Part shown: positions 43,104 through 51,979 of the stretch, one piece after another
How the letters are laid out: each line of letters opens with the position of its first letter
Numbering within the stretch: the first letter of the stretch is position 1
Source: a bacterium
GTDB taxonomy: Bacteria; Fidelibacterota; Marinisomatia; Marinisomatales; UBA1611
DNA length: 51,979 nt
Assembly (NCBI GenBank): GCA_004321745.1
Contig: SGYO01000011.1
Location: 1-51,979 of the forward strand
Reading direction: 5' to 3'
Translations under genes and position numbers: made by a program
Notes under the pieces: generated by a model
Databases searched by the model: none
What the model was told of the DNA's origin: nothing
What the model saw: only the letters and a program-made list of their open reading frames with translations

Positions 43104-43607
43104 TTAATTAAAAACCTCTTTTATAGTCATTTGTCTTCTATTTGCAATTGCAACAGCATCTTTAAGATTCAATAATCCATTTAATGTTGCATAAACGAGA
43201 TTCATAGCATTTTTTGAACCGTAACGCTTAGTTAAAATATTTTGAATACCTACTTGTTCCATAACTGCTCTAACAGGACCACCAGCAATTATTCCGGTAC
43301 CGGGAGATGCTGGCTTGAGCATTACTCTACTAGCACCATGCTTACCAATTATTTTGTGAGGTATAGTGCTATTAATTAAAGGAACTTTAAATATATTTCT
43401 TTTGGCGATTTCTTTTCCTTTTTGAATACATACAATCACTTCATTTGCTTTGCCAAGACCAATACCAATATGACCCTTCCCATCACCAATAGCAACCAAA
43501 GCAGAAAACCTAAACCTTTTCCCCCTCGATGTTACTTTTGCAGTCCTATTAATTTTTATAACAGATTCCTCTAGCAAATCTAATTCTGATGGATTTATTG
43601 TTGCCAA
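43104..43607 (-). CDS. rpsE: 30S ribosomal protein S5
   Basis: 167 residues. The double-stranded RNA-binding N-terminal region is NRTAKVTSRGKRFRFSALVAIGDGKGHIG. The C-terminal domain includes KPASPGTGIIAGGPVRAVMEQVGI and the conserved TKRYGSKNAMNLVYAT. Protein at the mRNA entry and fidelity site. Eleven bases after rplR. Confidence 0.98.
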   Translation of the reverse strand: MATINPSELDLLEESVIKINRTAKVTSRGKRFRFSALVAIGDGKGHIGIGLGKANEVIVCIQKGKEIAKRNIFKVPLINSTIPHKIIGKHGASRVMLKPASPGTGIIAGGPVRAVMEQVGIQNILTKRYGSKNAMNLVYATLNGLLNLKDAVAIANRRQMTIKEVFN

Positions 43608-43618
43608 TTTCTACTCCT

Positions 43619-43990
43619 TTAAAATTCTAAACCTTCTTCACGGGCAGCGTCAGCAAATGCTTTAACACGACCATGAAAGGGATAACCATTTCTGTCGAAA
43701 ACTACTTTTTTAATTTTACTATCAATAGCTTTTTTACCAATTGCCTTACCAATAACTATTGAGACTTCAGTTTTACTTTTTGAAGAAGCAATTGCTTTTT
43801 TTAAGCTAGAATCTTTTGATGATGCAGAGATAAGGGTCTTGGATTCAAAATCATTGATGATCTGACCTTCAAAATGTCTATTACTTCTATATACAACTAG
43901 TCTAGGATATTTTTCATGAAACATAGAAGACGATTTACTTCTATTTCTCCTACGATTTTTTCTACGATAATTATTGTTTAAAATACCCAT
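43619..43990 (-). CDS. rplR: 50S ribosomal protein L18
   Basis: 123 residues. Binds 5S rRNA. Very basic N-terminus (RRKNRRRNRSKS), the RLVVYRSNRHFEGQIIND strand, and the C-terminal FDRNGYPFHGRVKAFADAAREEGL, which is diagnostic. The start overlaps the rplF stop by one base. Confidence 0.97.
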   Translation of the reverse strand: MGILNNNYRRKNRRRNRSKSSSMFHEKYPRLVVYRSNRHFEGQIINDFESKTLISASSKDSSLKKAIASSKSKTEVSIVIGKAIGKKAIDSKIKKVVFDRNGYPFHGRVKAFADAAREEGLEF

Positions 43991-44526
43991 TATTCACCAA
44001 CTGTCTTACCTTGCTTAATTTTAATATATTCATCTTTATATCTAACACCTTTACCTTTGTAAGGCTCGGGTTTCCTAAAAGACCTAATTTTTGATGCAAC
44101 TGAACCAACTAATTGCTTGTCATTACCTTTCACAGAAATAGCTGTACGATCAGCCTCAATGGTAATGCCATCTGGAAAATCAAAAAATATATCATGCGAG
44201 TAACCCAACTGCAGTTTTAGTCTACTACCTTGGACACTCGCCTGATAACCGACCCCAACAATTTCAAGATCTTTTTTAAAACCACCCGATACCCCGATGA
44301 CCATATTATTGATAATCTGCCTTGTTGTACCATGCATAGATTTGCTAACCGAACTATCATTTATTCTTTCAAAATAAATAACATTCTCATTTAATTTAAT
44401 TTTAATATTTTTGTGAAGATGGTGAGTATGAGTACCATTTTTCCCAGAAACTCCAATAATACGACCATCAACATTCACTTTCACTCCTTCCGGAATAGTG
44501 ATCGGATTATTTCCTACCCTAGACAT
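43990..44526 (-). CDS. rplF: 50S ribosomal protein L6
   Basis: 178 residues. Two repeated alpha/beta domains near the sarcin-ricin loop. Begins MSRVGNNPITIPEGVKV and has the C-terminal signature KPEPYKGKGVRYKDE. Lies 2 bases after rpsH in the spc order. Confidence 0.98.
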   Translation of the reverse strand: MSRVGNNPITIPEGVKVNVDGRIIGVSGKNGTHTHHLHKNIKIKLNENVIYFERINDSSVSKSMHGTTRQIINNMVIGVSGGFKKDLEIVGVGYQASVQGSRLKLQLGYSHDIFFDFPDGITIEADRTAISVKGNDKQLVGSVASKIRSFRKPEPYKGKGVRYKDEYIKIKQGKTVGE

Positions 44527-44528
44527 TA

Positions 44529-44927
44529 CTAAAACACCTCACAAAGCAACTCGCCACCAACTTTTAATTTTATAGCGGTTTTATTGCTGATTATACCTTT
44601 TGAAGTAGAAAGTATTGAAATCCCCAGACCATCTAGTACTCTAGGTATATCTTGACTACTAACATATATGCGCTGACCCGGCCTGCTACACCTTTTAATA
44701 TTCTCAATAACTGAGACACCATTAAAATCATACTTTAGAAAAATTCTAATAGTTTGAAAATCACCATCATTAATGAAGAAAAAATCTTTTATGTATTTTT
44801 CTTCCTTTAATACATAAGCAATTCTTTTCTTCATATTTGAAGAAGGAATATCTACCCATCTTTTTTCAGAACGATAGGCATTTCTAATTCTAGTTAAAAA
44901 ATCTGCTATAGGATCAGTCATTGACAT
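44529..44927 (-). CDS. rpsH: 30S ribosomal protein S8
   Basis: 132 residues. Binds the central domain of 16S rRNA and in E. coli represses the spc operon. Starts MSMTDPIADFLTRIRNA; the C-terminal STSKGIISNKTAIKLKVGGELLCEVF is typical. M3 is an alternative start. Twelve bases after rpsN. Confidence 0.97.
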   Translation of the reverse strand: MSMTDPIADFLTRIRNAYRSEKRWVDIPSSNMKKRIAYVLKEEKYIKDFFFINDGDFQTIRIFLKYDFNGVSVIENIKRCSRPGQRIYVSSQDIPRVLDGLGISILSTSKGIISNKTAIKLKVGGELLCEVF

Positions 44928-44939
44928 ATATATATTTCC

Positions 44940-45245
44940 TTACCAACTTGCTTTCGTTACACCAGGAATTTCTCCATTAAGAGCCATCTCCCTAAAGGAA
45001 AGTCTTGACAACTTAAATCTACTTATCACCCCTCTCGGCCTTCCTGTTATAAAACATCTATTTCTAACGCGAATGCGACTAGATGACTTAGGCAATTTGT
45101 CCAATTTAGCTACAGCTGCTTCCTTGTCTTCAAGGGAGGAGTTTGGGCTTTTTATGATATTTTTTAATTCAGACCTCAATAAGGCATATTTTTGGACATT
45201 ACGAATTAATTTCTGTTCACGAACTATTTTTGATTTTTTTGCCAT
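44940..45245 (-). CDS. rpsN: 30S ribosomal protein S14 (long, zinc-free form)
   Basis: 101 residues. Long form without the two C-x-x-C pairs; only one Cys in [13 protein letters not shown]-terminus [18 protein letters not shown] is diagnostic. Its ATG overlaps the rplE stop by one base. Confidence 0.97.
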   Translation of the reverse strand: MAKKSKIVREQKLIRNVQKYALLRSELKNIIKSPNSSLEDKEAAVAKLDKLPKSSSRIRVRNRCFITGRPRGVISRFKLSRLSFREMALNGEIPGVTKASW

Positions 45246-45871
45246 TATGCAGCCTCATCTATTGTATTTTTTGTAGGCTTCTCTCTTAAGGGAAAACCAA
45301 ACTCTTTTAAAAGCCAGTAAGCTTCTTCATCATTGTTAGCAGATGTACTAAGCGTAACATTTAAACCTCTTACAGAATCAATGTCATCATAATTAATCTC
45401 TGTGAAAATAATCTGCTCTTTTATTCCAAAGTTATAATTACCTCTACCATCAAAGGATTTAAATGAGAGACCCCTAAAATCTCTACTCCGCGGGAGAGCT
45501 ATACATGTCAGCCTCTCAAAAAATTCATACATTTTAAAAGATCTTAATGTAACTTTACAGCCAACTGGGAAACCCTTCCTAATTTTAAAATTTGAGATAT
45601 CGGACTTGGATTTTGTAATAACTGGCTTTTGACCGGTAATGAGCCCAAGCTCGGATATAGCACTTTCAAGTTTTTTACTATTAGTTTTAGCATCTCCAAT
45701 GCCCATATTTAAAGAAATTGATAGTAGTTTTGGAACCTGCATTGAATTAACATAATTAAACCTAGACACCATAGCAGGAACAACACTTTCTCTGTATAAC
45801 TTTATCATATTTGGTAAATATGATTCAGCTTTTTCCACTTTTTTAGAATTTGTATCTTTTTTATTACTCAT
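45245..45871 (-). CDS. rplE: 50S ribosomal protein L5
   Basis: 208 residues, somewhat longer than the usual ~180 because of an N-terminal Lys/Asn/Ser-rich extension (residues 1-20). 5S rRNA-binding protein of the central protuberance. Conserved [27 protein letters not shown] and the [20 protein letters not shown] region. The start overlaps the rplX stop (ATGA). Confidence 0.97.
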   Translation of the reverse strand: MSNKKDTNSKKVEKAESYLPNMIKLYRESVVPAMVSRFNYVNSMQVPKLLSISLNMGIGDAKTNSKKLESAISELGLITGQKPVITKSKSDISNFKIRKGFPVGCKVTLRSFKMYEFFERLTCIALPRSRDFRGLSFKSFDGRGNYNFGIKEQIIFTEINYDDIDSVRGLNVTLSTSANNDEEAYWLLKEFGFPLREKPTKNTIDEAA

Positions 45872-46179
45872 TGAATTTCAGATTCTTCATTTGTTTTCTT
45901 TAATATTCGAACTTTTGAGCCATCGCCAAGAACCCTATATCCTAAACGAGAAGTATCTCCAGCCTGCACAATCAAAACATTAGAAACATGTAGTGATGCT
46001 TCTTTTTCAACAATACCTCCATTGGGGTTTTCTTGGGATGGCCTAGTAGATTTTTTTATAAAATTTACACCTTCAACAACAACTCTTTGCTTCTTTGGGG
46101 AGGAAAATAAAACCTTACCCTCTTCACCTTTATGTGCACCACTAATCACACGGACTTTCATTCCTTTTTTTATTAACAT
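45868..46179 (-). CDS. rplX: 50S ribosomal protein L24
   Basis: 103 residues. KOW motif near the N-terminus (VRVISGAHKGEEGKVL), followed by GVNFIKKSTRPSQENPNGGIVEKEA. Assembly initiator of the 50S subunit. Starts directly at the rplN stop with no intergenic base. Confidence 0.97.
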   Translation of the reverse strand: MLIKKGMKVRVISGAHKGEEGKVLFSSPKKQRVVVEGVNFIKKSTRPSQENPNGGIVEKEASLHVSNVLIVQAGDTSRLGYRVLGDGSKVRILKKTNEESEIQ

Positions 46180-46548
46180 TTATAACACCTCCGGAGCTAA
46201 TGAGACAATCCTCATAAAACCAGACTCTCTTAATTCTCTGCCTACAGGACCAAAAATTCTAGTGCCTCTTGGCTCTCCTTGGCTGTTTAATAAAACAGCA
46301 GCATTTTCGTCAAATCTGATAGCACTACCATCAAGCCTGCTATATTCTTTTTTGGTACGAACAACAACTGCTCGATGGACTTCTCCTTTATTGACCATAC
46401 CTCCTGGTATAGCCTTTTTGACAGTAATCACAATCTGATCGCCGACACTGGCATACTTACGTCCTGAGCCACCAAGAACTTTGAAACACAATATTTCCTT
46501 TGCTCCAGTATTATCAGCTACTTTTAACCTAGTTTCTTGCTGTATCAA
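46180..46548 (-). CDS. rplN: 50S ribosomal protein L14
   Basis: 122 residues, exactly the usual length. [19 protein letters not shown] at the start, [29 protein letters not shown], and [12 protein letters not shown] at the end. Contacts the 30S at bridge B8. Three bases after rpsQ. Confidence 0.98.
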   Translation of the reverse strand: MIQQETRLKVADNTGAKEILCFKVLGGSGRKYASVGDQIVITVKKAIPGGMVNKGEVHRAVVVRTKKEYSRLDGSAIRFDENAAVLLNSQGEPRGTRIFGPVGRELRESGFMRIVSLAPEVL

Positions 46549-46551
46549 TTT

Positions 46552-46818
46552 TTAACCTAAATTATTTGATTCTTGTAAAATTTCACTAACACGCCACCTT
46601 TTATTTTTACTAATAGGTTTTGTAGATGTGATTCTAACTACATCTCCAATCTTTGGAGAAACTTCAGAAACATGAGAGAGAAACTTCTTATGTTTTTTAA
46701 TTCTTTTTTTGTAAACGGAATGTGCAATCACTCTGACAACCTCTACGCTTACAGTATTCTGCATCTTTGCAGAAACCACTTTCCCTATTAAACTTTGTTT
46801 GTTTTTTTTATTGGACAT
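46552..46818 (-). CDS. rpsQ: 30S ribosomal protein S17
   Basis: 88 residues. OB-fold 16S rRNA-binding protein. LIGKVVSAKMQNTVSVEV and the C-terminal GDVVRITSTKPISKNKRWRV are characteristic. Twelve bases after rpmC. Confidence 0.97.
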   Translation of the reverse strand: MSNKKNKQSLIGKVVSAKMQNTVSVEVVRVIAHSVYKKRIKKHKKFLSHVSEVSPKIGDVVRITSTKPISKNKRWRVSEILQESNNLG

Positions 46819-46830
46819 TTATCTAAGCAC

Positions 46831-47031
46831 CTAGCTATTTAGCGAGGCTTTTGCCTCTGTTAAAAAAGTTTTTAATCTAGCAATTTTTTTTCTAGTTTTT
46901 TTAATTTGTGATATATCTTCTAATTGCTGCATTGACTTTTGAAACACTAAATTTTGAAGAGATTCTTGACAATCAATAAGTTGAGTTTTCAATTCACTAA
47001 TTTGGCCAGTTTTTTCTTTATCTTCTGACAT
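46831..47031 (-). CDS. rpmC: 50S ribosomal protein L29
   Basis: 66 residues, two long helices near the tunnel exit. The family pattern is seen in QLIDCQESLQNLVFQKSMQQLED and the basic IKKTRKKIARLKTFL second helix. It is more divergent than its neighbours, but position between rplP and rpsQ is decisive. Confidence 0.93.
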   Translation of the reverse strand: MSEDKEKTGQISELKTQLIDCQESLQNLVFQKSMQQLEDISQIKKTRKKIARLKTFLTEAKASLNS

Positions 47032-47033
47032 AT

Positions 47034-47447
47034 TTAAATTGGCCTCCTTTCAACTAATTTAGTTTTAATTGGCAATTTATGACCTGCGTTCCTAAAAGCT
47101 TCTTCTGCCATGTCTATATCAACACCTTCAATTTCAAATAAAATTCTACCTGGCTTAACTACCGATACCCAGTGATCTAGTGAGCCCTTACCTTTACCCA
47201 TCCTTGTTTCAGCTGGCTTAGTAGTGATAGGCTTATCAGGAAATATTCTGATCCACATCTTGCCCACTTTACGAACAATTCTTGAAATTACAATACGAGA
47301 TGCTTCAATTTGCCTAGCTGTAATCCAGCCAGGTTCTAAGGCCTTTAACCCATAAGTACCAAAAGCTACATGACTTCCTCTAGAAGCCATTCCTCGCCTA
47401 TTCCCCCGATGATGTCTTCTATATTTTATTTTTTTTGGTTCAAGCAT
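47034..47447 (-). CDS. rplP: 50S ribosomal protein L16
   Basis: 137 residues. Near the A-site tRNA elbow. Opens [19 protein letters not shown]; conserved [44 protein letters not shown] and the C-terminal [12 protein letters not shown]. Two bases before rpmC. Confidence 0.98.
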   Translation of the reverse strand: MLEPKKIKYRRHHRGNRRGMASRGSHVAFGTYGLKALEPGWITARQIEASRIVISRIVRKVGKMWIRIFPDKPITTKPAETRMGKGKGSLDHWVSVVKPGRILFEIEGVDIDMAEEAFRNAGHKLPIKTKLVERRPI

Positions 47448-47455
47448 AATATTTT

Positions 47456-48076
47456 TTATTGTTTACAAATCCAAACTTTAACGCCGATGATGCCATATGC
47501 AGTGTGAGCCTCACTTAAGGCATAATCTATATCTGCTCTAAGAGTATGAAGAGGAACACTACCATCTGAATATTTCTCACTCCTAGCAATCTCTACACCG
47601 CCTAGTCGACCAGCAACATTTATTCTAATCCCATTTGCACCCATACGCATAGTAGCTTGCATCGCTTTATTGATCACTCTTCTATATGAAATCTTCTTTT
47701 TCAGCTGCTGACAAATATTCATACCTACCAAAGCAGCATTCATTTCAGGTCTTTTGACTTCAGAAATATTAATCTGGGCATCACTTTTATTCGTGAGTTG
47801 TCTCAACTCCTTCTTTAGCTTATTTACCTCTTCGCCACCCCTACCTATTACGATTCCGGGCCTAGCAGTATGTATTGTTACTGAAACTTTCTTTGATGTC
47901 CTATTAATTTCAACATTTGAAATGCCCGCATTAGGAAGCCTAAAGCTAATATATTTTCTAATTCTAACATCTTCTTCAAGCGATTCTGCAAAATTATTTT
48001 TTTCAGCAAACCATGTAGAACTCCATGATTTTCTTACATTTAACCTAAAACCGACTGGATGTGTTTTTTGTCCCAA
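47456..48076 (-). CDS. rpsC: 30S ribosomal protein S3
   Basis: 206 residues, at the short end for the family (E. coli 233) because the C-terminal tail is absent. [14 protein letters not shown] start, KH-domain [14 protein letters not shown], and the C-terminal [12 protein letters not shown] with [21 protein letters not shown]. Part of the mRNA entry site. Fifteen bases after rplV. Confidence 0.97.
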   Translation of the reverse strand: MGQKTHPVGFRLNVRKSWSSTWFAEKNNFAESLEEDVRIRKYISFRLPNAGISNVEINRTSKKVSVTIHTARPGIVIGRGGEEVNKLKKELRQLTNKSDAQINISEVKRPEMNAALVGMNICQQLKKKISYRRVINKAMQATMRMGANGIRINVAGRLGGVEIARSEKYSDGSVPLHTLRADIDYALSEAHTAYGIIGVKVWICKQ

Positions 48077-48091
48077 ATTATTCCCCTTAGA

Positions 48092-48433
48092 TTATTCTGT
48101 AGTTAATACAATAGTTAAATGACTAGAGGGCCTTCTCAACCTAGAAGCTCTCCCCATTGATGCAGCCCTGAAACGCTTCATTACTGGACCCTGATTTACA
48201 TAAGCTTCCTTAATTTTCAAAACATCAGGGTCAATATCTTTAGAACTTTCATCCTGCAATAAATTAGCAACCGCTGACTTGATTGTCTTTTCAATAGCAA
48301 CAGAAGCCTTTTCAGGGGAAAAATGAAGATAATTAATAGCAGTGCCAACATTGCATCCACGAACTGCATTTAATACCTTTCTCACCTTGTAAGGTGACTG
48401 CCTATTATATCTAAGTGTTGCTTTAGATTCCAT
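48092..48433 (-). CDS. rplV: 50S ribosomal protein L22
   Basis: 113 residues. Lines the exit tunnel. YNRQSPYKVRKVLNAVRG at the N-terminus and KRFRAASMGRASRLRRPSSHLTIVL at the C-terminus, including the tunnel-loop region. Three bases after rpsS. Confidence 0.98.
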   Translation of the reverse strand: MESKATLRYNRQSPYKVRKVLNAVRGCNVGTAINYLHFSPEKASVAIEKTIKSAVANLLQDESSKDIDPDVLKIKEAYVNQGPVMKRFRAASMGRASRLRRPSSHLTIVLTTE

Positions 48434-48436
48434 AAT

Positions 48437-48703
48437 TTACTTTCTGTCTCCTGAATGCATTCTGAATGTTCTAGTTGGAGAAAACTCACCTAGTTTATGC
48501 CCAACCATATTTTCTGAAACAAAAACTGGGATAAATTTATTTCCATTATGAACCGCAAAAGTATGACCTACAAATTCAGGAATAATAACTGATCTTCTTG
48601 ACCATGTCTTAATTACAGCCTTTTTACCACTATCAATATTTTTCTCAACTTTAAGCATCAATTTTTGGTCAACAAATGGTCCTTTTTTTAACGATCTTGC
48701 CAT
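48437..48703 (-). CDS. rpsS: 30S ribosomal protein S19
   Basis: 88 residues. [15 protein letters not shown] start, [28 protein letters not shown] and [14 protein letters not shown]. Forms a heterodimer with S13 in the 30S head. Two bases after rplB. Confidence 0.98.
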   Translation of the reverse strand: MARSLKKGPFVDQKLMLKVEKNIDSGKKAVIKTWSRRSVIIPEFVGHTFAVHNGNKFIPVFVSENMVGHKLGEFSPTRTFRMHSGDRK

Positions 48704-48705
48704 AA

Positions 48706-49530
48706 CTATTTTCGCCTTTTAATTATCATACTATTTGATTTCTTATTCTTTTTCCTTGTCTTGTATCCTTTAGTGGGCTTCCCCCAAGGTGATACAGGAT
48801 GACGACCACCAGAGGTTTTTCCCTCTCCTCCACCATGAGGATGATCTACAGGATTCATAACAACTCCTCTAACCTTAGGCCTTCTACCTAACCATCTAGA
48901 GCGACCAGCTTTACCAGAGACTATTTGTTCAAAAGCCCTATTTCCTACTTGACCAATAGTAGCCATGCACTGATCCGGAACCAACCTGACCTCTCCCGAT
49001 GGAAGCTTAAGGGTTGTATATCCATTATCATGAGCCATCACCTGAGCATAGGCACCAGCGGTACGCACCATCTGACCACCCTTTCCAGGAATTAATTCTA
49101 CATTGTGAACAAATAAACCGGTGGGTATATTTGATAATAAAAGAGCATTACCAATCTTCAATGGTACTTTATCACCAGAAACAATAATAGTACCGACAGA
49201 AATGTCTAATGGAGACAGTATATATCTTTTCTCACCATCATCATAATGAACTAGCGATATATATGCAGACCGATTAGGATCATATTCAATCGTAGCGACT
49301 TTACCTTTAATTCCAAATTTATTCCTTTTATAATCGATAATTCGATATCTTCTTTTGTGCCCACCACCTCGTCTCCTAACGGTAATTCTACCTGTATTAT
49401 TTCTGCCGCCTTTTTTTCTTAGCGCAACAGTAAGAGATTTTTCTGGCTTGTCGGTCGTAATTTCAGAAAAATCAGACCTTGACGCAAAACGACTTCCAGG
49501 TGTTACTGGTTTTAAATTTCTAACGCCCAT
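48706..49530 (-). CDS. rplB: 50S ribosomal protein L2
   Basis: 274 residues. Required for subunit association and peptidyl transferase assembly. [45 protein letters not shown] (with the critical histidine in the DHPHGG segment) and [15 protein letters not shown] at the end. The ATG overlaps the rplW stop by one base. Confidence 0.98.
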   Translation of the reverse strand: MGVRNLKPVTPGSRFASRSDFSEITTDKPEKSLTVALRKKGGRNNTGRITVRRRGGGHKRRYRIIDYKRNKFGIKGKVATIEYDPNRSAYISLVHYDDGEKRYILSPLDISVGTIIVSGDKVPLKIGNALLLSNIPTGLFVHNVELIPGKGGQMVRTAGAYAQVMAHDNGYTTLKLPSGEVRLVPDQCMATIGQVGNRAFEQIVSGKAGRSRWLGRRPKVRGVVMNPVDHPHGGGEGKTSGGRHPVSPWGKPTKGYKTRKKNKKSNSMIIKRRK

Positions 49531-49850
49531 TATTGTACCTCAGCACCATTATTTAAATAGTCTATACTACTTCCTTTATTAAGAGAAACTATAGCCTTCT
49601 TAAAACCGGATTTTCTACCTTGAGTCCTAATAGTCTTACCATTACTTCTGGTAGTCATATTTTTTAGTTTACCATTAAAATTCATTGTAGCAACTTTAGA
49701 TACGGATACATTAAACTTATTTTCAACTGCAGATTTAATTTGAATTTTATTGGCATCTGAGGAAACAATGAATGCATATTTATTTTGACGTTCTTGCATA
49801 ATGGCCATTTTTTCAGTTAAAATTGGTTTAATAATTATTTTTTGATACAT
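49530..49850 (-). CDS. rplW: 50S ribosomal protein L23
   Basis: 106 residues. Exit-site protein that docks trigger factor and [27 protein letters not shown], the rRNA-contacting basic loop [24 protein letters not shown]. Four bases after rplD. Confidence 0.97.
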   Translation of the reverse strand: MYQKIIIKPILTEKMAIMQERQNKYAFIVSSDANKIQIKSAVENKFNVSVSKVATMNFNGKLKNMTTRSNGKTIRTQGRKSGFKKAIVSLNKGSSIDYLNNGAEVQ

Positions 49851-49854
49851 AATA

Positions 49855-50478
49855 CTATGCTAATACCTCTGAAAAAGTATTAACCCCCAACTTATCTATT
49901 AATATAATTTCTGAATCTAACAAATCATAAGCACTAACCGTTTTAACATTCTCAATAAATACATTTCTAATGTTTCTAGAAGATAAAATTAAATTCTCTT
50001 GAAAAGAGTCAACAAGTACTAGGGTTTTTTTGTTAAGAATATTGATGCTTTTCATAAAACTGATAAAATCAGCAGTTTTTTTTGAACTGATATTTATACT
50101 ATCCAAGACAATCAGTTCTTTATCTTGAACCTTTTTGGTAAGAACAGATTTTCTGGCTAGTTTACTAATTTTTTTCGGTAATTTTTTATTGTAAACATGG
50201 GGCTCAGGACCAAATACTACTCCGCCACCCTTCCACAATGGCGATCTTATAGTCCCCGCTCTGGCGACACCCCTACCTTTTTGTTTCCAAGGCTTCTTAC
50301 CACCACCTCTGACAGCAGATCTATTTTTTGAACTGTGAGTACCTTGACGCAGGTTGGACAACTCTGATAAAACAGCCTGCCTAACAACAGAAGAATTAAC
50401 CTCAATATTGAATATTTTACTATCCAACTTAATTGACTCAACTACCTTACCAAAACTATCTTGCACGTCAATCTTCAT
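49855..50478 (-). CDS. rplD: 50S ribosomal protein L4
   Basis: 207 residues. The tunnel-constriction loop is clear: RQGTHSSKNRSAVRGGGKKPWKQKGRGVARAGTIRSPLWKGGG. In E. coli L4 also represses the S10 operon; no leader is visible here because the operon continues upstream into tuf. Two bases after rplC. Confidence 0.98.
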   Translation of the reverse strand: MKIDVQDSFGKVVESIKLDSKIFNIEVNSSVVRQAVLSELSNLRQGTHSSKNRSAVRGGGKKPWKQKGRGVARAGTIRSPLWKGGGVVFGPEPHVYNKKLPKKISKLARKSVLTKKVQDKELIVLDSINISSKKTADFISFMKSINILNKKTLVLVDSFQENLILSSRNIRNVFIENVKTVSAYDLLDSEIILIDKLGVNTFSEVLA

Positions 50479-50480
50479 AC

Positions 50481-51098
50481 TTATCTCGTAATATAAACGA
50501 TTCCATTAGTAGCTCCTGGAACACTTCCTTTAACTAATAATTGATTTTTTGATTCATCAACGCTAACCACTTCCAAACCGCTCATACTAACAGTTTTATT
50601 TCCGTATCTACCAGGCATTTTTTTTCCTGGAAATACCCTTGATGGGTCAGATGCAGCACCAATAGACCCAACATGCCTGTGCGTATCTCCTTGACCATGA
50701 GTTTTTCTCTGCGTACTAAAAGAGTATTTTTTAATAGTCCCTGCAAAACCCCTTCCTTTAGATTTACCAGATACAGATACAAAATCACCTTCACTAAATA
50801 AACTCACATTGAATATTTGTCCAGTTTTGTAATTAAAATCTGGAACACTTTTAAACTCAGCTAAAGTCCGAGTAGGCTTGACATTGTTTTTTTTAAAATG
50901 ACCGTGCAAAGGCTTTGTAGTATGCTTCTTTTTCAACTCAAGAAAACCAAGCTGAACAGCATCATAACCATCTTTATTAACAGTTTTTATCTGGGTTACA
51001 TAACATGGACCAACCTCAAGGACCGTAACAGGAATAGAATGACCGATAGAGTTAAAAACCCTGGTCATTCCAATTTTTTTACCTATAAGACCGCGCAT
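50481..51098 (-). CDS. rplC: 50S ribosomal protein L3
   Basis: 205 residues from the ATG at 51096-51098 (MRGLIGKKIGMTRVF). A GTG four codons upstream (51110) overlaps the rpsJ TGA and could also serve. The ATG is preferred because the AAAGGTG ribosome binding site lies 11 bases before it, and L3 normally starts next to GLIGKKIGMT. The conserved QGDTHRHVGSIGAASDPSRVFPGKKMPG region, near the peptidyl transferase centre, is intact. Confidence 0.95.
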   Translation of the reverse strand: MRGLIGKKIGMTRVFNSIGHSIPVTVLEVGPCYVTQIKTVNKDGYDAVQLGFLELKKKHTTKPLHGHFKKNNVKPTRTLAEFKSVPDFNYKTGQIFNVSLFSEGDFVSVSGKSKGRGFAGTIKKYSFSTQRKTHGQGDTHRHVGSIGAASDPSRVFPGKKMPGRYGNKTVSMSGLEVVSVDESKNQLLVKGSVPGATNGIVYITR

Positions 51099-51106
51099 TT
51101 TTTGAA

Positions 51107-51415
51107 TCACACCTTTATCTCAATATCAACACCAGCAGGTAAATCAAGTTTCATGAGAGACTCTACTGTCTTTGGTGTTGAATTAATTATATCTACCATT
51201 CTCTTGTGTATTTTTGTTTGAAATTGCTCTCTTGATTTTTTATCAACATGAGGTGACCTAAGGACAGTGTAAATAGAGCGTTTTGTGGGCAATGGAATAG
51301 GCCCAGAAATAATCGCACCGGTAGATTTTGCAGTCTTGACAATTTTATCTGTGGATTTATCCAACAAGATATGATCATAAGCTCTTAAACTAATTCTTAT
51401 TGATTGGTTAGCCAT
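51107..51415 (-). CDS. rpsJ: 30S ribosomal protein S10 (NusE)
   Basis: 102 residues, exactly the normal length. [21 protein letters not shown] start, [28 protein letters not shown], and [13 protein letters not shown] at the end. Ribosomal head protein that also binds NusB in antitermination. First gene of the S10 cluster, 8 bases after tuf, so no separate S10 promoter or leader fits here. Confidence 0.98.
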   Translation of the reverse strand: MANQSIRISLRAYDHILLDKSTDKIVKTAKSTGAIISGPIPLPTKRSIYTVLRSPHVDKKSREQFQTKIHKRMVDIINSTPKTVESLMKLDLPAGVDIEIKV

Positions 51416-51423
51416 TACTTTAT

Positions 51424-51979
51424 CTACTCTACAATCTCTGTTACAACACCAGCACCAACAGTATGACCACCTTCACGAATCGCAAACCTTAACTCCTTGT
51501 CCATCGCAATTGATGTTATAAGTGATACTTCAAATTCTACATTGTCACCTGGCATAACCATCTCAGTTCCTTCAGGTAAAGTAACAACTCCAGTTACATC
51601 TGTAGTTCTAAAATAAAATTGAGGCCTATAACCATTAAAAAATGGAGTGTGACGACCACCTTCCTCTTTTTTCAAAATATAAACGCTAGCTTTAAATTTA
51701 GTATGAGGCGTAATACTACCAGGAACTGCAAGAACTTGCCCTCTACTTAAATCTTCCTTATCTATACCACGAAGTAATAAACCAGCATTGTCACCAGCCT
51801 GACCCTCATCTAACAATTTACGGAACATTTCTACACCGGTAACTGTGGTTTTCTTTAAATCACCCATGCCAACAATCTCCACCTCATCACCGACTTTGAT
51901 AATTCCCCTCTCAATACGGCCAGTACCAACAGTACCACGACCAGTAATACTAAAAACATCTTCAACCGGCATCAGAAAA
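51424..51979 (-). CDS. tuf: Elongation factor Tu (C-terminal part; 5' end outside window)
   Basis: About 185 C-terminal residues covering EF-Tu domains 2 and 3. The open frame continues past the internal ATG at 51972 to the window edge and reads [17 protein letters not shown], the standard domain-2 entry, so that ATG is not the start. [60 protein letters not shown] and the C-terminal [16 protein letters not shown] are intact. Delivers aminoacyl-tRNA to the ribosome. It leads directly into rpsJ. Confidence 0.98.
   Translation of the reverse strand, partial: FLMPVEDVFSITGRGTVGTGRIERGIIKVGDEVEIVGMGDLKKTTVTGVEMFRKLLDEGQAGDNAGLLLRGIDKEDLSRGQVLAVPGSITPHTKFKASVYILKKEEGGRHTPFFNGYRPQFYFRTTDVTGVVTLPEGTEMVMPGDNVEFEVSLITSIAMDKELRFAIREGGHTVGAGVVTEIVE

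Noticed and set aside
51961-51972. ATG at 51972 as the start of a separate truncated EF-Tu
   Set aside because: The frame is open to the window edge and the residues before the ATG (F-L) match the conserved EF-Tu domain-2 entry, so it is the 3' part of a normal tuf gene.
1-51979. CRISPR arrays, insertion sequences, integrases, prophage or toxin-antitoxin genes
   Set aside because: No direct-repeat/spacer pattern, transposase, integrase or terminal inverted repeats were seen; the only repeat families are protein-domain repeats (TPR, fibronectin-III) and the lysine microsatellite.

Overview
The window is AT-rich bacterial DNA, roughly one third G+C by eye, and densely coded. It looks like a chromosomal segment of a marine, FCB-type bacterium; Candidatus Neomarinimicrobiota (SAR406) is my best guess and a Bacteroidota-like lineage is the alternative. 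Reasons are the A/T bias, the secreted fibronectin-III/caspase-fold proteins, a beta-barrel protein resembling DUF5777, and clear AGGAG-type ribosome binding sites at some genes (gdhA, the DUF350-like gene), which argue against a typical Bacteroidota. TGA is a normal stop (trkA, rpmD and rpsJ end with it). I see no IS element, prophage, CRISPR array or rRNA gene.

Layout. 1-8473 (minus): a compact housekeeping run, transcribed as TPR protein, HAD phosphatase, acpS, VanZ-like, recN, murA, trkA, trkH (cut by the left edge). 8623-9798: a secreted coiled-coil protein. 9900-12315 (minus): pgk, tpiA, secG and tRNA-Leu(GAG). 12480-15452 (plus): a receiver/PPDK-N signalling-like protein, convergent with gdhA (15456-16793). 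16934-20789 (plus): tRNA-Met, a beta-barrel outer-membrane protein and a large lipoprotein gene interrupted by one in-frame TGA. 20797-30191 (minus): a ROK sugar kinase, a membrane-anchored PKD-like protein and two giant secreted paralogues (982 and 1595 aa) that end in caspase folds lacking the catalytic His and Cys. 30359-30943: a DUF3228-like protein. 31007-32467 (plus): a prenol-kinase/DUF92 fusion ending at a strong bidirectional terminator.

32512-51979 (minus): one uninterrupted co-directional run of about 19.4 kb. It starts outside the window with tuf and continues through the complete S10, spc and alpha ribosomal-protein clusters (rpsJ to rplQ, with secY, map, infA, rpmJ and rpoA; adk is absent). 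After a 28-base gap it goes straight into a family-10-like glycoside hydrolase, hutU, hutI, an exported hypothetical protein and a DUF350-like membrane protein, and stops at the terminator near 32.48 kb.

Together the genes cover translation and secretion (ribosome, SecY, SecG), lower glycolysis, glutamate and histidine catabolism, K+ uptake, wall and lipid precursor synthesis, and DNA repair. The accessory interest lies in the cell-surface set at 17-30 kb: a barrel, a lipoprotein, a PKD-like protein and the paired pseudo-caspase giants. Two genes too short for ordinary ORF calling (rpmJ, rpmD) and two edge-truncated genes (trkH, tuf) were recovered by direct translation, and the starts of rplQ, rpsM and rplC were moved to internal ATGs.
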